NCBI RefSeq assembly: GCF_017916455.1
Contig: NZ_JAFMSY010000001.1
Span: forward strand, 975,977-1,039,976
Source: Nocardioides xinjiangensis
Lineage (GTDB): Bacteria > Actinomycetota > Actinomycetes > Propionibacteriales > Nocardioidaceae
Length of the DNA: 64,000 bases
Direction: 5' to 3'
Both the position numbers and the translations under genes were made by a program. Within the stretch, counting starts at the first letter, position 1, and each line of letters opens with the position of its first letter. The notes under the pieces were generated by a model that had not been told where the DNA came from, ran no database searches, and saw only the letters and a list, made by a program, of their open reading frames with translations. Positions 44,357 to 53,733 of the stretch are shown here, piece by piece.

Positions 44357-45384
44357 CCGTCGTAGGGGCACCCGCGGGACTGGTCCGCGACACTGATGGG
44401 GCCGACGTCGTCGTCGCGGTCGTCACCTACAACAGCTCCCGTGTCATCGGAGCGCTGCTCGCGGCGCTGCCTGCGGCACTGGCGTCCGTGCGCCGCTGCC
44501 TCGTCGTCGTCGCCGACAACGACTCGGCGGACGGCACGCCCGACCTAGTCCGGGCGTCCGCACCGTGGGTCCGGGTGATCAATGCCGGTCACAACGCCGG
44601 CTACGCTGGCGGCATCAACCTTGCGCTCCGTCGGTACCCGGCGGCGCGGGCGGCGTACGTCCTGAACCCGGACGCAGTCCCGTCCCCGGGAAGCGTGTCG
44701 ACCTTGCTCGATGTGGTCTCGCGCGACCCGTCGATCGGCATCGCCGTGCCGCTGATGCTAGCGTCCGACGGGACACTGTGCTGGTCCCTGCGTCGCGAAC
44801 CGAGCGTCCCCCGGGCGTTGGGAGAGGCGCTGCTCGGGGGGCGCCGGGCCGGACGTGTCGCCCTGCTGGGCGAGACCGTGCGCGACGCGACCCGCTACCG
44901 CGACGGAGCCGTGGCCGACTGGGCCACGGGGGCGGCGATGATGGTCACCCGGGCCGCCATCAACGCCGTCGGCGAGTGGGACGAGCGCTTCTTCCTGTAC
45001 TCGGAGGAGACCGACTACTGCCTGCGCGTACGTGACGCCGGCTACCGTCTGCAGCTCGTCGAGGCTGCGCAGGTCGTCCACCAGGGAGGGGACCAGGCGA
45101 CGTCGGCCGACCTCTGGGCCCTCGCCGCGGTGAATCGCACCCGGCTCTACCGCAAGCGCCACTCGCGTCCCGCCAGCGCGGCGTACTGGGCGGCCGTGCT
45201 CCTCAACGAGGCCATGCGAGCGCGCGCCGGAGAATCGCGGCACCGGACGGCCGTGCGCGCACTGCTGGGGGCCGGACCCGACCAGAGGAGCGCCCGGGCG
45301 ACCCCCGCCATCTTGTCGGGCAGCACGCTCGAGGGCGGTGCACGACCGTCTCCTGCATCGGGTCCCCCGGGCGTGGGCACGTGA
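44350..45384 (+). CDS. Glycosyltransferase, GT2 rhamnosyltransferase-like
   Basis: 344 residues. VVVAVVTYNSSRVIGALLAA is the GT2 nucleotide-binding start, and VVVADNDSADGTPDLVRA and NAGHNAGYAGGINLALRR continue it; YVLNPDAVPSPGSV contains the NPD metal motif typical of rhamnosyltransferase-type GT2 proteins. GEWDERFFLYSEETDYCLRV is the ED-x-D/catalytic region. The start ATG at 44350 is inside the 3' end of the preceding gene. The C-terminal ~40 residues are low-complexity and may be flexible. It is expected to add rhamnose or a related deoxysugar. Confidence 0.87.
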   Translation: MVTVVGAPAGLVRDTDGADVVVAVVTYNSSRVIGALLAALPAALASVRRCLVVVADNDSADGTPDLVRASAPWVRVINAGHNAGYAGGINLALRRYPAARAAYVLNPDAVPSPGSVSTLLDVVSRDPSIGIAVPLMLASDGTLCWSLRREPSVPRALGEALLGGRRAGRVALLGETVRDATRYRDGAVADWATGAAMMVTRAAINAVGEWDERFFLYSEETDYCLRVRDAGYRLQLVEAAQVVHQGGDQATSADLWALAAVNRTRLYRKRHSRPASAAYWAAVLLNEAMRARAGESRHRTAVRALLGAGPDQRSARATPAILSGSTLEGGARPSPASGPPGVGT

Positions 45385-46544
45385 GGATTCTCTACAGCTT
45401 CCCTCACCAGGTCGGCGTTCCCGGCATCGGCACGACCGCGCTGAACCAGGTGCTCGCTTTGTCGGAAACCGGTGCTGACGTCACCCTCGTCTGCACCTCC
45501 CTCCACGCCGCCCTGCCCCCAGCGGTGCGCGTGCATGAGACGCTTCGACTGCGGGGCCGGCGGGTGCCGCACCGGGCGTTCGGGTCGCCCCTGCGTGCGC
45601 GGAACTTCCACGACGCGGCCGCCGCCCGCTTCCTCCGCACGGGCGGGGAGGCGTTCGACGTGGTGCACACGTGGCCACAAGGTGGCCTCCGCACAATGCG
45701 CGCGGCTCGCATGCACGGCGTCCTCGCCTCGCGCGAGGTGCCGAACACGCACACCGCCAACGCCTTCGAGGAAGCCGCGCGGGAGGCGGCGACGGTGGGC
45801 GTCGGCCTGCCAAGGGGGCACTCCCACCGGCCCGACGCTCACCGGCTTCGCCTGGAGACCGACGAGTACGACGCGGCTGACCTGCTGATGGTCCCGTCGG
45901 CGCACGTCGCCCGAACGTTCCGCGACCGCGGCACGAGCGTGGAAAAGCTCCGACGGCACCAGTACGGCTACGACCCGTCCCGCTTCCACACCGTGGGCAG
46001 GACCGAGACTCCGGCACGGCCGTTCACCGCGGTCTTCGTGGGTCGCGCCGAGCCGCGGAAAGGTCTGCATTACGCCCTGCAGGCCTGGTCCGCCGCCCGC
46101 CCGCCCGCCGGGGCGAGGTTCCTGGTCGCCGGCGGGTTCGCCGACGGCTACCGCGAACGCCTCGAGCGCCACCTCGGTCGCGACAGCGTCGAGGCTCTGG
46201 GATTCGTGGACGACGTACCTGGACTGCTGCGGCGCAGCGACGTGCTGCTGCTGCCCTCTGTCGAGGAGGGCAGCGCACTGGTGACCTACGAGGCGCAGGC
46301 ATCAGGCTGCATACCCTTGGTGTCGACCGCGACCGGCGCCCTCCTGCCGCCCGGCCTGAGGGACCTGGTGCACGAGCCTCGCTCCGTCGGCACGCTCACC
46401 GACCACCTCGCGCGGGTGATGCACGGTGAGACCGAGCGCCGCGAGCTGCGTGAGGAGTGCGTCACCTGGTCCGCCGAGCTGACCTGGCGTCACGCTGCAC
46501 GGCGAATGGTCGACATCTACCGAGCCGAGCTCGTCGGCAGCTGA
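45381..46544 (+). CDS. Glycosyltransferase, GT4-like (GT-B fold)
   Basis: 387 residues. The N-terminus RILYSFPHQVGVPGIGTTAL, with a Gly loop, and the C-terminal donor site (TAVFVGRAEPRKGLHYALQA, ALGFVDDVPGLLRRSDVLLL, then PSVEEGSALVTYEAQASG with the EX7E pair) define a retaining GT4 enzyme. The GTG at 45381 overlaps the previous stop by 4 bp; this is the last gene of the plus-strand operon of pyruvyl transferase, FrhB-like and three glycosyltransferases. The stop is followed by the convergent phosphotransferase 6 bp away. Confidence 0.88.
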   Translation: MRILYSFPHQVGVPGIGTTALNQVLALSETGADVTLVCTSLHAALPPAVRVHETLRLRGRRVPHRAFGSPLRARNFHDAAAARFLRTGGEAFDVVHTWPQGGLRTMRAARMHGVLASREVPNTHTANAFEEAAREAATVGVGLPRGHSHRPDAHRLRLETDEYDAADLLMVPSAHVARTFRDRGTSVEKLRRHQYGYDPSRFHTVGRTETPARPFTAVFVGRAEPRKGLHYALQAWSAARPPAGARFLVAGGFADGYRERLERHLGRDSVEALGFVDDVPGLLRRSDVLLLPSVEEGSALVTYEAQASGCIPLVSTATGALLPPGLRDLVHEPRSVGTLTDHLARVMHGETERRELREECVTWSAELTWRHAARRMVDIYRAELVGS

Positions 46545-46550
46545 GTCCGT

Positions 46551-47594
46551 TCAGCGGGCGACTGTCGTCCCGGCAGCCGGGCTGAGCGGCGGCAGCTCGC
46601 TCCAGCAGACCGCCAGGTGCCGGCACCACGCCGCCACGAGGTCGACGTCGGCCACCCGGCCGCTGACGTAGGCGTCCACGGACCACAGGATGGAGCGCAC
46701 GCACTTCCACCGCATGCCCAGGTGTACCGCGCTCCGACCGACCGCGGTCCCGAAGGCCAAGGCGTACGCCTCCAAGAATCGGTGCAGCCGCTCCTCGTCC
46801 GCCCCGACGAGCACAGCGGCTGCTGCGCCGACGTCCAGGGCCCTCGGCAGCGGCGCGGCGTTGTCGAAGTCGAGGAGCGCGAGGACGGCGAAGTCGCGGT
46901 CGAGGACGAGGTTCTCCCAGTTCACGTCGTTGTGGGCGAGGATCACGTCGCCGGGGTCGAGGATCGCCGCGACCCGGGGCGAGGCGAGGAGCGCGGCGTC
47001 CCGGAACAGACCCGGGAGGACGCTCAGGACCCAGCGGTCGAACGCGCCGCCGTTGCGGCGCAGCCGCGCCGTCTTGCGGAACCGGTGCGGTCGTCCGTGA
47101 CGGATGCTCGCGACCGTCCTCGCCGGCGCGGACAGCAAGGACTCGACCGGGACGCCCGCGTCGGGATCGGCGAGCGCCTGGCGTCCCTCGCGGTGCAGGT
47201 CGCCGAGCAGCTGACCGAGGTCGCGGACCAGGTCGGGATGGCTGGCGTGGACAGCGTCGCGCTCGCCGATCGAGATCTGGTGGCCGTCCACCCAGCCGTG
47301 GAGGGTGAAGGTCCCGGCATCGGTCGCGACGAACGTGCCGCCCGCTGCCGGCCGGTGCAAGCGGGCGACGGGGAGGCCCGCCTCGACGAGACACGTCTCG
47401 AGCCGGTGCGTCAGCATCAGGCGCTCCGCCGCGCCGGGCGAGGCGTGCAGCTTGAGGACCCAGTCGCGGTCTGCGGCCCGCACCCGGAAGTTGACGTTCT
47501 TGACCCCCTGCGGCAGCTGCTCCAGGCGCTCGACGTCACGGCCGTGGAAGCCGAACTGCGCGAGCGCCTGCCTGGCAGCGTCCTCGAGGGCCAT
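46551..47594 (-). CDS. Aminoglycoside-phosphotransferase-fold kinase
   Basis: 347 residues of the APH/choline kinase fold. VLKLHASPGAAERLM supplies the ATP-binding Lys, ILAHNDVNWENLVLD the catalytic HxDxxxxN loop near residue 225, and LALLDFDNAA the DFD metal motif. The substrate is unknown; a small molecule, lipid carrier head or sugar of this locus is plausible. The ATG at 47594 shares one base with the stop of the upstream ABC transporter, so they are cotranscribed. It should not be called an antibiotic-resistance gene on this evidence. Confidence 0.82.
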   Translation of the reverse strand: MALEDAARQALAQFGFHGRDVERLEQLPQGVKNVNFRVRAADRDWVLKLHASPGAAERLMLTHRLETCLVEAGLPVARLHRPAAGGTFVATDAGTFTLHGWVDGHQISIGERDAVHASHPDLVRDLGQLLGDLHREGRQALADPDAGVPVESLLSAPARTVASIRHGRPHRFRKTARLRRNGGAFDRWVLSVLPGLFRDAALLASPRVAAILDPGDVILAHNDVNWENLVLDRDFAVLALLDFDNAAPLPRALDVGAAAAVLVGADEERLHRFLEAYALAFGTAVGRSAVHLGMRWKCVRSILWSVDAYVSGRVADVDLVAAWCRHLAVCWSELPPLSPAAGTTVAR

Positions 47595-49447
47595 CAGTGC
47601 TGCCGCTGCCGCTGCGTGATCTCGTAGACCTCGCGGAAGAATTCGTCGTGGTCGACGAGGTCGTCGTGCGAGCCGACCGCCGAGACCCGGCCGTCGACCA
47701 TCACCACGATGCGGTCGCACATCGACAGCGTCGACAGCCGGTGGGCGACGAGCACCAGGATGGTGTCGGCCTTGAGCTCGTGCAGTGACGCCGCGACCGC
47801 GTCCTCGGAGCGGACGTCGAGGGCGCTCGTCGGCTCGTCCAGCACCAGCACCTGCGGTTCGTCAGCCAACGCCCGGGCCAGGCAGATTCGCTGGCGCTGG
47901 CCGCCGGACACGGCACCGACCCGCTGGCCGACCCGGGTGGCGTAGCCGTCGGGCCAGGACATGATGTCGTCGTGTATGTGCGCGCGCCGCGCGGCGCGCT
48001 CCACCTGGTCGTCGTCGATCCAGTCACGGTAGAAGCGGATGTTGTCGCGCACGGTGCCCCACACGAGCTGGGACGTCTGCGGGACGTAGGCGACGCCCCG
48101 GCGCCACTGGTCGCGCCGGACCTGCGCGACGTCACGGTCGTCGACCAGGACGGCCCCGGCACTCGGCTCCCGCAGCCGCAGCAGGAGCTGGACGATGGAG
48201 GACTTGCCGGCGCCCGAAGGCCCGACGATGCCGATCGCCTCGCCCCTGCGGACCTCGAAGCTCACGTCTCGCAGGACCTCGGTGCCGGGTCGGTAGGAGA
48301 AGCAGACCTCTTCCATCCGCAGCGACCGGACCTCGCCGAGCTCCTCCGGACCGTCCTGCTGCGGGTTGCCGCGATAGCGCTCGAGCGCATCGGCGATCTG
48401 GTCCATGAAGGGGATGCGCTCGTCGATGTTGGTCACGGCGGTCTGGATCTGCTGCGCGTAGGTCAGCGCGCGGATGAGCAAGAGGATGACTGCCGCCAGA
48501 GCGGCGAGGTCGGTCGCGCCGGAGAGGGCGACCCCGATCAGGGCCACGACCAGCATGATCAGCGCGACGCTCTGGTAGAGCGCGGGCAGCGCGCCGGACA
48601 GGAAACGGGTGCGCGCGTGCGGCCGCCGAACGGCGTCGACCTGGCGGTGGAAGCCGGACACGTAGGTCGGCGTCGCCCCGAACACCTCGGTCTCCTCCGC
48701 GACGAGGACGACGTCCTGCACCCTCTCGGTGAAGCTCATGGCCTCGCCGCTCAGCCGCTTGGCGTTGCGCCGCAGGACGCGCGCGAGCGGACGCAGTGCC
48801 GCGAACAGGACCACCGCCGCCACCGCGAGCACCCCGGCCGCCAGCGCGTTCTGGAGCAGGGCGACGACCACCATCATCACGAACATGATCGTGGCCGTGA
48901 GCCCGTTGCCGAGGCCGATGACGGCGGACGCCACGTTCGTGACGTTCTGCGTCATCAACGTCTGGAAAGCGCCGTCCCGCTCGCGCGCCTTCGTCGACCA
49001 CGCGGTGCCGGCGAAGGCGTCGAAGAGGTCAATGCGCAGGTCCGCCATGACCTGTGCGCTCATCCGTGCCGGCAGGTAGGCGAGCGCGAGCTGGAGCAGC
49101 GTGCGCGCAACGGTGAGCGAGATGGCGACGACGAACGTCACGGTCTGCGACATCCCGACGCCCACCGGGCCGATGCTCAACGAGGTCCTCGCGCTGCCCT
49201 CGGAGAGGGAGACCGCCATGGCCGCGATGAGCGCCAGGACCGACGCCTCGAGCAGTCCCGCCGACACGGCCAGGACCACGAGCAGCGCGAGCCAGGCGCG
49301 AGAGCCGCGGAAGAACGGCGAGAGGCGCCGCCAGGCCCTGCGGACGCTTCCCAGGGCGCCGAACCTCCTGGTGCCGACCCGGTGGCTCGATCGCGCACCG
49401 ACGCGGGTCACCCGTCCGTCCAGGTGCGCGGCTCCACCTTGGTCCAC
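47594..49447 (-). CDS. ABC exporter, fused membrane and ATPase domains
   Basis: 617 residues from a GTG with GGGAGGTGG upstream. About six membrane helices lie in residues 50-330; the ATPase has Walker A GIVGPSGAGKSSIVQLLLR near 405, signature GAVSGGQRQRICLARAL, and Walker B VLVLDEPTSALDVRS. This is the MsbA/PglK-like exporter type, able to flip lipid-linked oligosaccharides, which would substitute for the Wzx flippase not seen here. It may instead export the lasso peptide, and the two exporters of the locus cannot be told apart by sequence. It is cotranscribed with the downstream kinase. Confidence 0.86.
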   Translation of the reverse strand: MDQGGAAHLDGRVTRVGARSSHRVGTRRFGALGSVRRAWRRLSPFFRGSRAWLALLVVLAVSAGLLEASVLALIAAMAVSLSEGSARTSLSIGPVGVGMSQTVTFVVAISLTVARTLLQLALAYLPARMSAQVMADLRIDLFDAFAGTAWSTKARERDGAFQTLMTQNVTNVASAVIGLGNGLTATIMFVMMVVVALLQNALAAGVLAVAAVVLFAALRPLARVLRRNAKRLSGEAMSFTERVQDVVLVAEETEVFGATPTYVSGFHRQVDAVRRPHARTRFLSGALPALYQSVALIMLVVALIGVALSGATDLAALAAVILLLIRALTYAQQIQTAVTNIDERIPFMDQIADALERYRGNPQQDGPEELGEVRSLRMEEVCFSYRPGTEVLRDVSFEVRRGEAIGIVGPSGAGKSSIVQLLLRLREPSAGAVLVDDRDVAQVRRDQWRRGVAYVPQTSQLVWGTVRDNIRFYRDWIDDDQVERAARRAHIHDDIMSWPDGYATRVGQRVGAVSGGQRQRICLARALADEPQVLVLDEPTSALDVRSEDAVAASLHELKADTILVLVAHRLSTLSMCDRIVVMVDGRVSAVGSHDDLVDHDEFFREVYEITQRQRQH

Positions 49448-49562
49448 GGCCCACCTCCCCCCACCGTGGCCACGCTAGACGAGGACCTACCACGCCGGAA
49501 GGTTTCAGGCCTCGAGCCACTCACTGGACCAGACCCCTTCCACCGGTCGGCGCAGCCGGCGG

Positions 49563-50744
49563 TCAGGCGCCCGAGCGGCGGGCCGCGGATGGGGGCGGCC
49601 CCAGGCCTACCGAGGCGCGGGCGGCAGACTCCACGGCGGCGAGGTAGACCTCCAGCGCGGTCTCGTCGGCTCCGCGGCGCGGGCCCTCCCCGTGCGCGGG
49701 GGTAGAGCGCCGATCGCCCAGCCACCGCGTCGCGTTGCGGCCGGCGGCGGCGAGCGTCGCAGGTCCGCTCGCGCGGACGGCTCGGGCGACGAACCTGTTC
49801 AGGCCCGCATTCGTCCGTCCGTGCGGCACGGGCGCGACCCGGTCGGTCAGCACCATGGCCGCCTGAAGCGACCGCGGCACGCGCAGGCGCGACGGCAGAT
49901 CTGTCGGGAACGTCGTGCCCAGCACCCGCTGCGACCGCCCCAGCACGAGGGCCACCTGCACCTGCGCGCGCCACTGCCGCGCTCGGTCCGCCAGGTCGTC
50001 CCAGTCGGTGATGGAGCGGCTCAGCCGGTCGACGTCGACGAGGTAGATCAACTTGTTCGCGCCAGACAGCGCTGCGTGCAGGCACGCGTGCACGAGCGTG
50101 TCGGCCGGGTCCAGCGTCCAGGCCTCTTGCGTCCCGAGCAGCACCGGCACGCGCCGGTGCAGCAGGTCTGCGGTGGGCACGTCGAAGAGTCGGCGACGCG
50201 AGGCCATGTTGATCATCGACCAGTGAAGGTCGACGAGGACTCCGGAGGTGCTGACCCAGTGCATCTCGCCGGGCACCGCCCGGTTGAGCAGCATGTCCTC
50301 GTAGTCCGCGATGCGCCAGCCGGCCTCGCCCAGCCTGCGGCTCACCGCACGGAGGCGTGAGGGGTCCACCAGCACGTCGACGTCGTTGTAGGTGCGCAGG
50401 CCGGGGACCGGGTGCGCGTGCTCGGAGTAGACGGGGCCCTTGAACGTCACCCACTCGACGTCGCCGAGCGCGGAGCTCAGCTGCTGCAGGGCGGCACACG
50501 AGCGCAGGTGCATGGTGATCGCCCGCATGCGGTCCTCCCGGAACAGGCGCGCGACGTCCGGTGCCGCGTCCCGGTGCGCCACGTGCACGAGTGGAGCGAT
50601 CCGGTGGAAGCGAGCCGCCTCCACGAGGTCGGGGTGGGCGTGCGCCGCCACGGGCGGCAGCACCTCCGACTGGCGCACGACCTCGACGAGGAGCTCGTCG
50701 ACGTCGTCCCTGGTGGACTGCGCTGGTCGCGTCCGGAGCCCCAT
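49563..50744 (-). CDS. NTP_transf_5-type nucleotidyltransferase-family protein
   Basis: 393 residues. WVTFKGPVYSEHAHPVPGLR, followed by TYNDVDVLVDPSRL, is the diagnostic KG...RxxxDxD motif of this nucleotidyltransferase family near residue 100-130; VDLHWSMINM and TLVHACLHAAL follow as family blocks. Proteins of this family recur near PqqD, B2 and HprK-like genes; one class modifies the C-terminus of lasso peptides. Here it lies 19 kb from the lasso genes, on the same strand, so action on the lasso peptide or on a sugar phosphate are both open. The gap to the neighbouring genes suggests its own promoter. Confidence 0.8.
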   Translation of the reverse strand: MGLRTRPAQSTRDDVDELLVEVVRQSEVLPPVAAHAHPDLVEAARFHRIAPLVHVAHRDAAPDVARLFREDRMRAITMHLRSCAALQQLSSALGDVEWVTFKGPVYSEHAHPVPGLRTYNDVDVLVDPSRLRAVSRRLGEAGWRIADYEDMLLNRAVPGEMHWVSTSGVLVDLHWSMINMASRRRLFDVPTADLLHRRVPVLLGTQEAWTLDPADTLVHACLHAALSGANKLIYLVDVDRLSRSITDWDDLADRARQWRAQVQVALVLGRSQRVLGTTFPTDLPSRLRVPRSLQAAMVLTDRVAPVPHGRTNAGLNRFVARAVRASGPATLAAAGRNATRWLGDRRSTPAHGEGPRRGADETALEVYLAAVESAARASVGLGPPPSAARRSGA

Positions 50745-50814
50745 GAGCCGACCTCCCCTGGTGACCGATGCGCCTGCAGGGACAGTACGCGACGCGCGGG
50801 GCGGGCGGTCCGGA

Positions 50815-51816
50815 TCAGCGAGCCGGATCGCCGGTGTCGTCGAAGACGTTGGAGTCGTCCCACGTGCTTGCGGCGTCCATGTTGCCGACGACGCCGTAGC
50901 GGTAGTCGCGGCCGAACCGGTTGCCGCTGTAGAAAGCGCTGTCGACGATCCCCTCGCTGCCGCCGTTGATCGTGTAGTTGCCGCCGTTCATGTAGTTGTC
51001 GATGACGCGCAGGTTGGAGATCCGGTCGTCACCCAGGAGGGAACCGATCTGGAGGGCTGCGTTCATCGGATCGCCCGTCGACTCGTCGTAGGGCAGCAGC
51101 GTGTTGCCCTCCAGAGTGACGTTGTCCCCGCTACGGATTTGGATGGTGTCGTGGTGCCCGCCCGACTGGCGCTGCAGGTCGTGGACATAGGAGTCCTCGA
51201 TCGTCACGTCATCGCCCTGGATGCGGATCCCGTCCTCGGCGGAGTGGATGTCGGCACGCCGGATCGTGGCGGTGCTGCCGCTCGAGATGAGGATGCCGAT
51301 CCCAGTGCCACCCAGGTTGTCGACCTCGACGTCCTCGATGAGGACGCCGGTCGCGTCGTCGGTCACGTGAATGGGATAGGTCGAGGTGTCCGTCTGCACC
51401 AGGGACTCCCGCAGGATGACGTCGTCCGCCGCGATGGTGACTCGACCCTGGATATGGAGCCCCTCCAGGACGGTGGCGTCCTTGGTGACGGTCAGCCCCT
51501 CCGAGGGACGCAGCGTCCTGCCTGCCGGCACCCCGGTGCTCGACTCGCCAGGACGCTCGGACGAGCGATCGGCCGGACCCTCAGAAGCCGGGCCCGACCA
51601 CGGGCCGGAGGGCGGGCGCGCGGTCGAATCGGGGGCAGACTTCTCGGTGGACGGCGTAAACGGCGTGGGTGAGGGTGGGGGTCCCGCGTCGGGCCTCGGG
51701 TCGCTGCAGGCCGGGAGGGCGAGGACGCCGACGAGGGCGACCCAGGACGCGCGACCCGGCCGGCGCCCGGTGGGGCGTGCCCGCCGGCAACGCGGCGTGC
51801 TCGACGGGGCTTCCAT
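50815..51816 (-). CDS. Right-handed beta-helix lipoprotein
   Basis: 333 residues from the ATG at 51816 (GGGAGGTGA upstream). A basic N-region and hydrophobic core end in lipobox VLALPACS, so it is a surface lipoprotein. After a Ser/Pro linker, residues ~100-333 are parallel beta-helix coils typical of pectate-lyase-like proteins (ATIRRADIHSAEDGIRIQGD, DSYVHDLQRQSGGHHDTIQI, NYMNGGNYTINGGSEGIVDS). Catalytic residues cannot be assigned by eye. It is a tandem paralogue of the next upstream gene; the C-terminal ~230 residues are almost the same. It could be a polysaccharide lyase or a binding protein for the polymer made here. Confidence 0.82.
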   Translation of the reverse strand: MEAPSSTPRCRRARPTGRRPGRASWVALVGVLALPACSDPRPDAGPPPSPTPFTPSTEKSAPDSTARPPSGPWSGPASEGPADRSSERPGESSTGVPAGRTLRPSEGLTVTKDATVLEGLHIQGRVTIAADDVILRESLVQTDTSTYPIHVTDDATGVLIEDVEVDNLGGTGIGILISSGSTATIRRADIHSAEDGIRIQGDDVTIEDSYVHDLQRQSGGHHDTIQIRSGDNVTLEGNTLLPYDESTGDPMNAALQIGSLLGDDRISNLRVIDNYMNGGNYTINGGSEGIVDSAFYSGNRFGRDYRYGVVGNMDAASTWDDSNVFDDTGDPAR

Positions 51817-51926
51817 CGCACCTTCACCTCCCGGACCCGCGCCCGTACAGGATGATAACGCGACGGACCCCGTCGACTGCCGGAGCAGCCGACGAGGTCC
51901 GAAGGCGTAACGGTGCAACGGTGTCG

Positions 51927-53234
51927 TCAGCGCGCCGGGCTGCTGCTGTCGTCCCACACGTTGGTGTTGTCCCACGTGCTCGCACCGTCCATGTTGCCGA
52001 CGACGCCGTAGCGATAGTCGCGACCGAACCGGTTGCCGCTGTAGACAGCGCTGTCGACGATGCCGTCGCTGCCGCCGTTGATCGTGTAGTTGCCGCCGTT
52101 CATGTAGTTGCCGACGACGCGCAGGTTGGAGATCTGGTCGTCACCCAGGAGGGAACCGATCTGGAGCGCCGCGTTCATCGGGTCACCCGTCGACTCGACG
52201 TACGGCAGCAGCGTGTTGCCCAGCAGGGTGATGTTGTCCCCGCTGCGGATCTGCACCGTGTCGTGGTGCCCACCGGGCTGCCGCTGCAGGTCGTGGACGT
52301 AGGAGTACTCCAGCGACACGTCATCGCCCTGGATGCGCACTCCATCCTCAGCAGAGTGGATGTTGGCACGCCGGACGGTGCCGCTGCTGTCGGTGGAGAA
52401 GAGGATCCCGATGCCGGTGCCGCCCATGTTGTCGATCTCGACGTTCTCGATCAGGGCACCGGTCGCGCCGCCGTCGACGTGGATCGGGTACCCGTCGGTG
52501 TCGGTCTGGATCAGGGAGTTGCGGATCGTGACGTTGTCAGCCTCGATGGTGATCGAGCCCTGGACGTGGAGCGCGTCGATGACCGTCCCGTCCTCGGTGA
52601 TCGTCATGCCGCCGGACGGACGCAGCTTCGTCCCCGCCGGGACGCCCGTGTTGGACGCGTTGGGCCGGCCGGTCGAGGGCGGCGGGGGCGGGGTGAGCAC
52701 CGTGGTCGTGGTGGTCGGCGCCTTGATCTCGAACGGCTTGCCGTCGACCCAGCTCTTGAGCACGACGGCCGGGTTGCGCTTGCTGCTCATGAAGTCGTTG
52801 CGGCAGTCGTTCACCCGGACCTTGCGGGCGAGGTAGTTGCCGAAGACGATGCCGTTGGTGCGGTTGGCCCGGCACTTGATCGTCGTGCGGAGGATCTTCG
52901 TCCCCTCCGCGCCGGGGAAGATGCGGATGCTGTGGTAGCCACCGAACTTCACGGTGGTGTCCTTGATCGTGACGTTGTCCGCCTTGACCGAGATCGATCC
53001 GTGGACGCGGGCTCCATCGACGACGGTGCCGTCCTTCGTGATCGTGAGGCGCTTGCGCTCCTTCGACTCGGACTTCGATCCCGCGGCGGGCTTCGCAGCA
53101 GCCGTGGCGTCTGCCCCGCGATCAGCGCCACTGCGGTCTGCGCTGTCGAGGGCTCCGGCGCTCGACTGGAGCGCACCGAGGCTCATGGCGGTGCCGACTG
53201 CGGCAACGAGGACTCTGGTCAGGGACGTGCTCAT
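51927..53234 (-). CDS. Secreted right-handed beta-helix protein, longer paralogue
   Basis: 435 residues from the ATG at 53234. A Sec signal (SLTRVLVAAVGTAMSLGALQ, cut near SAGA) replaces the lipobox of its paralogue, so this copy should be released. It has two beta-helix halves: a shorter one at ~75-185 (VKADNVTIKDTTVKFGGYHS) joined by a Thr/Pro linker (APTTTTTVLTPPPPPSTGRP) to a second half that is near-identical to the gene at 50815. The N-terminal half looks like an older internal duplication. A role as lyase or matrix protein is inferred from fold only. The long gap upstream contains its promoter. Confidence 0.82.
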   Translation of the reverse strand: MSTSLTRVLVAAVGTAMSLGALQSSAGALDSADRSGADRGADATAAAKPAAGSKSESKERKRLTITKDGTVVDGARVHGSISVKADNVTIKDTTVKFGGYHSIRIFPGAEGTKILRTTIKCRANRTNGIVFGNYLARKVRVNDCRNDFMSSKRNPAVVLKSWVDGKPFEIKAPTTTTTVLTPPPPPSTGRPNASNTGVPAGTKLRPSGGMTITEDGTVIDALHVQGSITIEADNVTIRNSLIQTDTDGYPIHVDGGATGALIENVEIDNMGGTGIGILFSTDSSGTVRRANIHSAEDGVRIQGDDVSLEYSYVHDLQRQPGGHHDTVQIRSGDNITLLGNTLLPYVESTGDPMNAALQIGSLLGDDQISNLRVVGNYMNGGNYTINGGSDGIVDSAVYSGNRFGRDYRYGVVGNMDGASTWDNTNVWDDSSSPAR

Positions 53235-53733
53235 GATGTTCGACAATTGAGGGTTCTCCGCTCGGGGGGTCGGCGCACGCCGAATGAGGGCGCGCGCCAC
53301 GGGCATCGAGACCCAACCTGGGGGCTGGACCTGCAGGAACGGAGGGCCCGGCACGTGTCAGGTGACTTTCAGGAGGCGGACCCGTCCGCTCGTCGCTCGC
53401 CGCGTAGTGGTGCTGATCTCACACGTTAGGGGCACCGGCGAGCGACCGCAGGGAAACTAGCAGAACGGCGGAGGGGCATAAAACCTGCGCGCTACCGGAC
53501 GGTCCGTTCATGCCGTCGGCGAGGGGTCGCGGGGACGCGCGCCGCCGGACGCTGGTGCTGCTACTTGGGGCGTTCGGCCAACGGCGGATCACGCGTGGAA
53601 CTGCCTCATCTGCGGTATGAGTGAGCGCCGGCGTCCGAGGCGTCGTGACGAGCGGCCATGTCACCGCGTACCCCAAATCGGGTAAATTGAGAATCCGGCA
53701 GAAATGGGTGGCGCTTCGTGACGAAGTGAGCGC
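53235..53733. promoter_or_regulatory. Long intergenic region with operator-like palindromes
   Basis: About 500 bp without a credible gene. It contains the strong operator-like palindrome at 53668-53684, and an inverted repeat CTCAT/ATGAG (53605-53621) around CTGCGGT. It lies upstream of the secreted beta-helix gene and downstream of the Alg13/14-like glycosyltransferase. Short frames inside have no ribosome site or recognisable sequence. The GC content seems locally lower, as in promoter DNA. Confidence 0.5.
53668..53684 (+). promoter_or_regulatory. Operator-like palindrome, copy 6
   Basis: GTACCCCAAATCGGGTA: the clearest TACCC-N6-GGGTA palindrome in the window. It is 434 bp upstream of the beta-helix gene start. 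Confidence 0.55.

Noticed and set aside
46551..47594. Aminoglycoside resistance gene
   Set aside because: Only the general kinase fold is visible. The context is polysaccharide export, and the substrate pocket cannot be matched to antibiotic kinases.
50815..53234. The two beta-helix genes as one gene split by a frameshift
   Set aside because: Each has its own start, signal sequence and stop, and the homologous parts are duplicated rather than consecutive.
53419..53676. 85-residue minus-strand frame in the long intergenic gap
   Set aside because: No ribosome site, no recognisable domain, and it covers the operator-like region.
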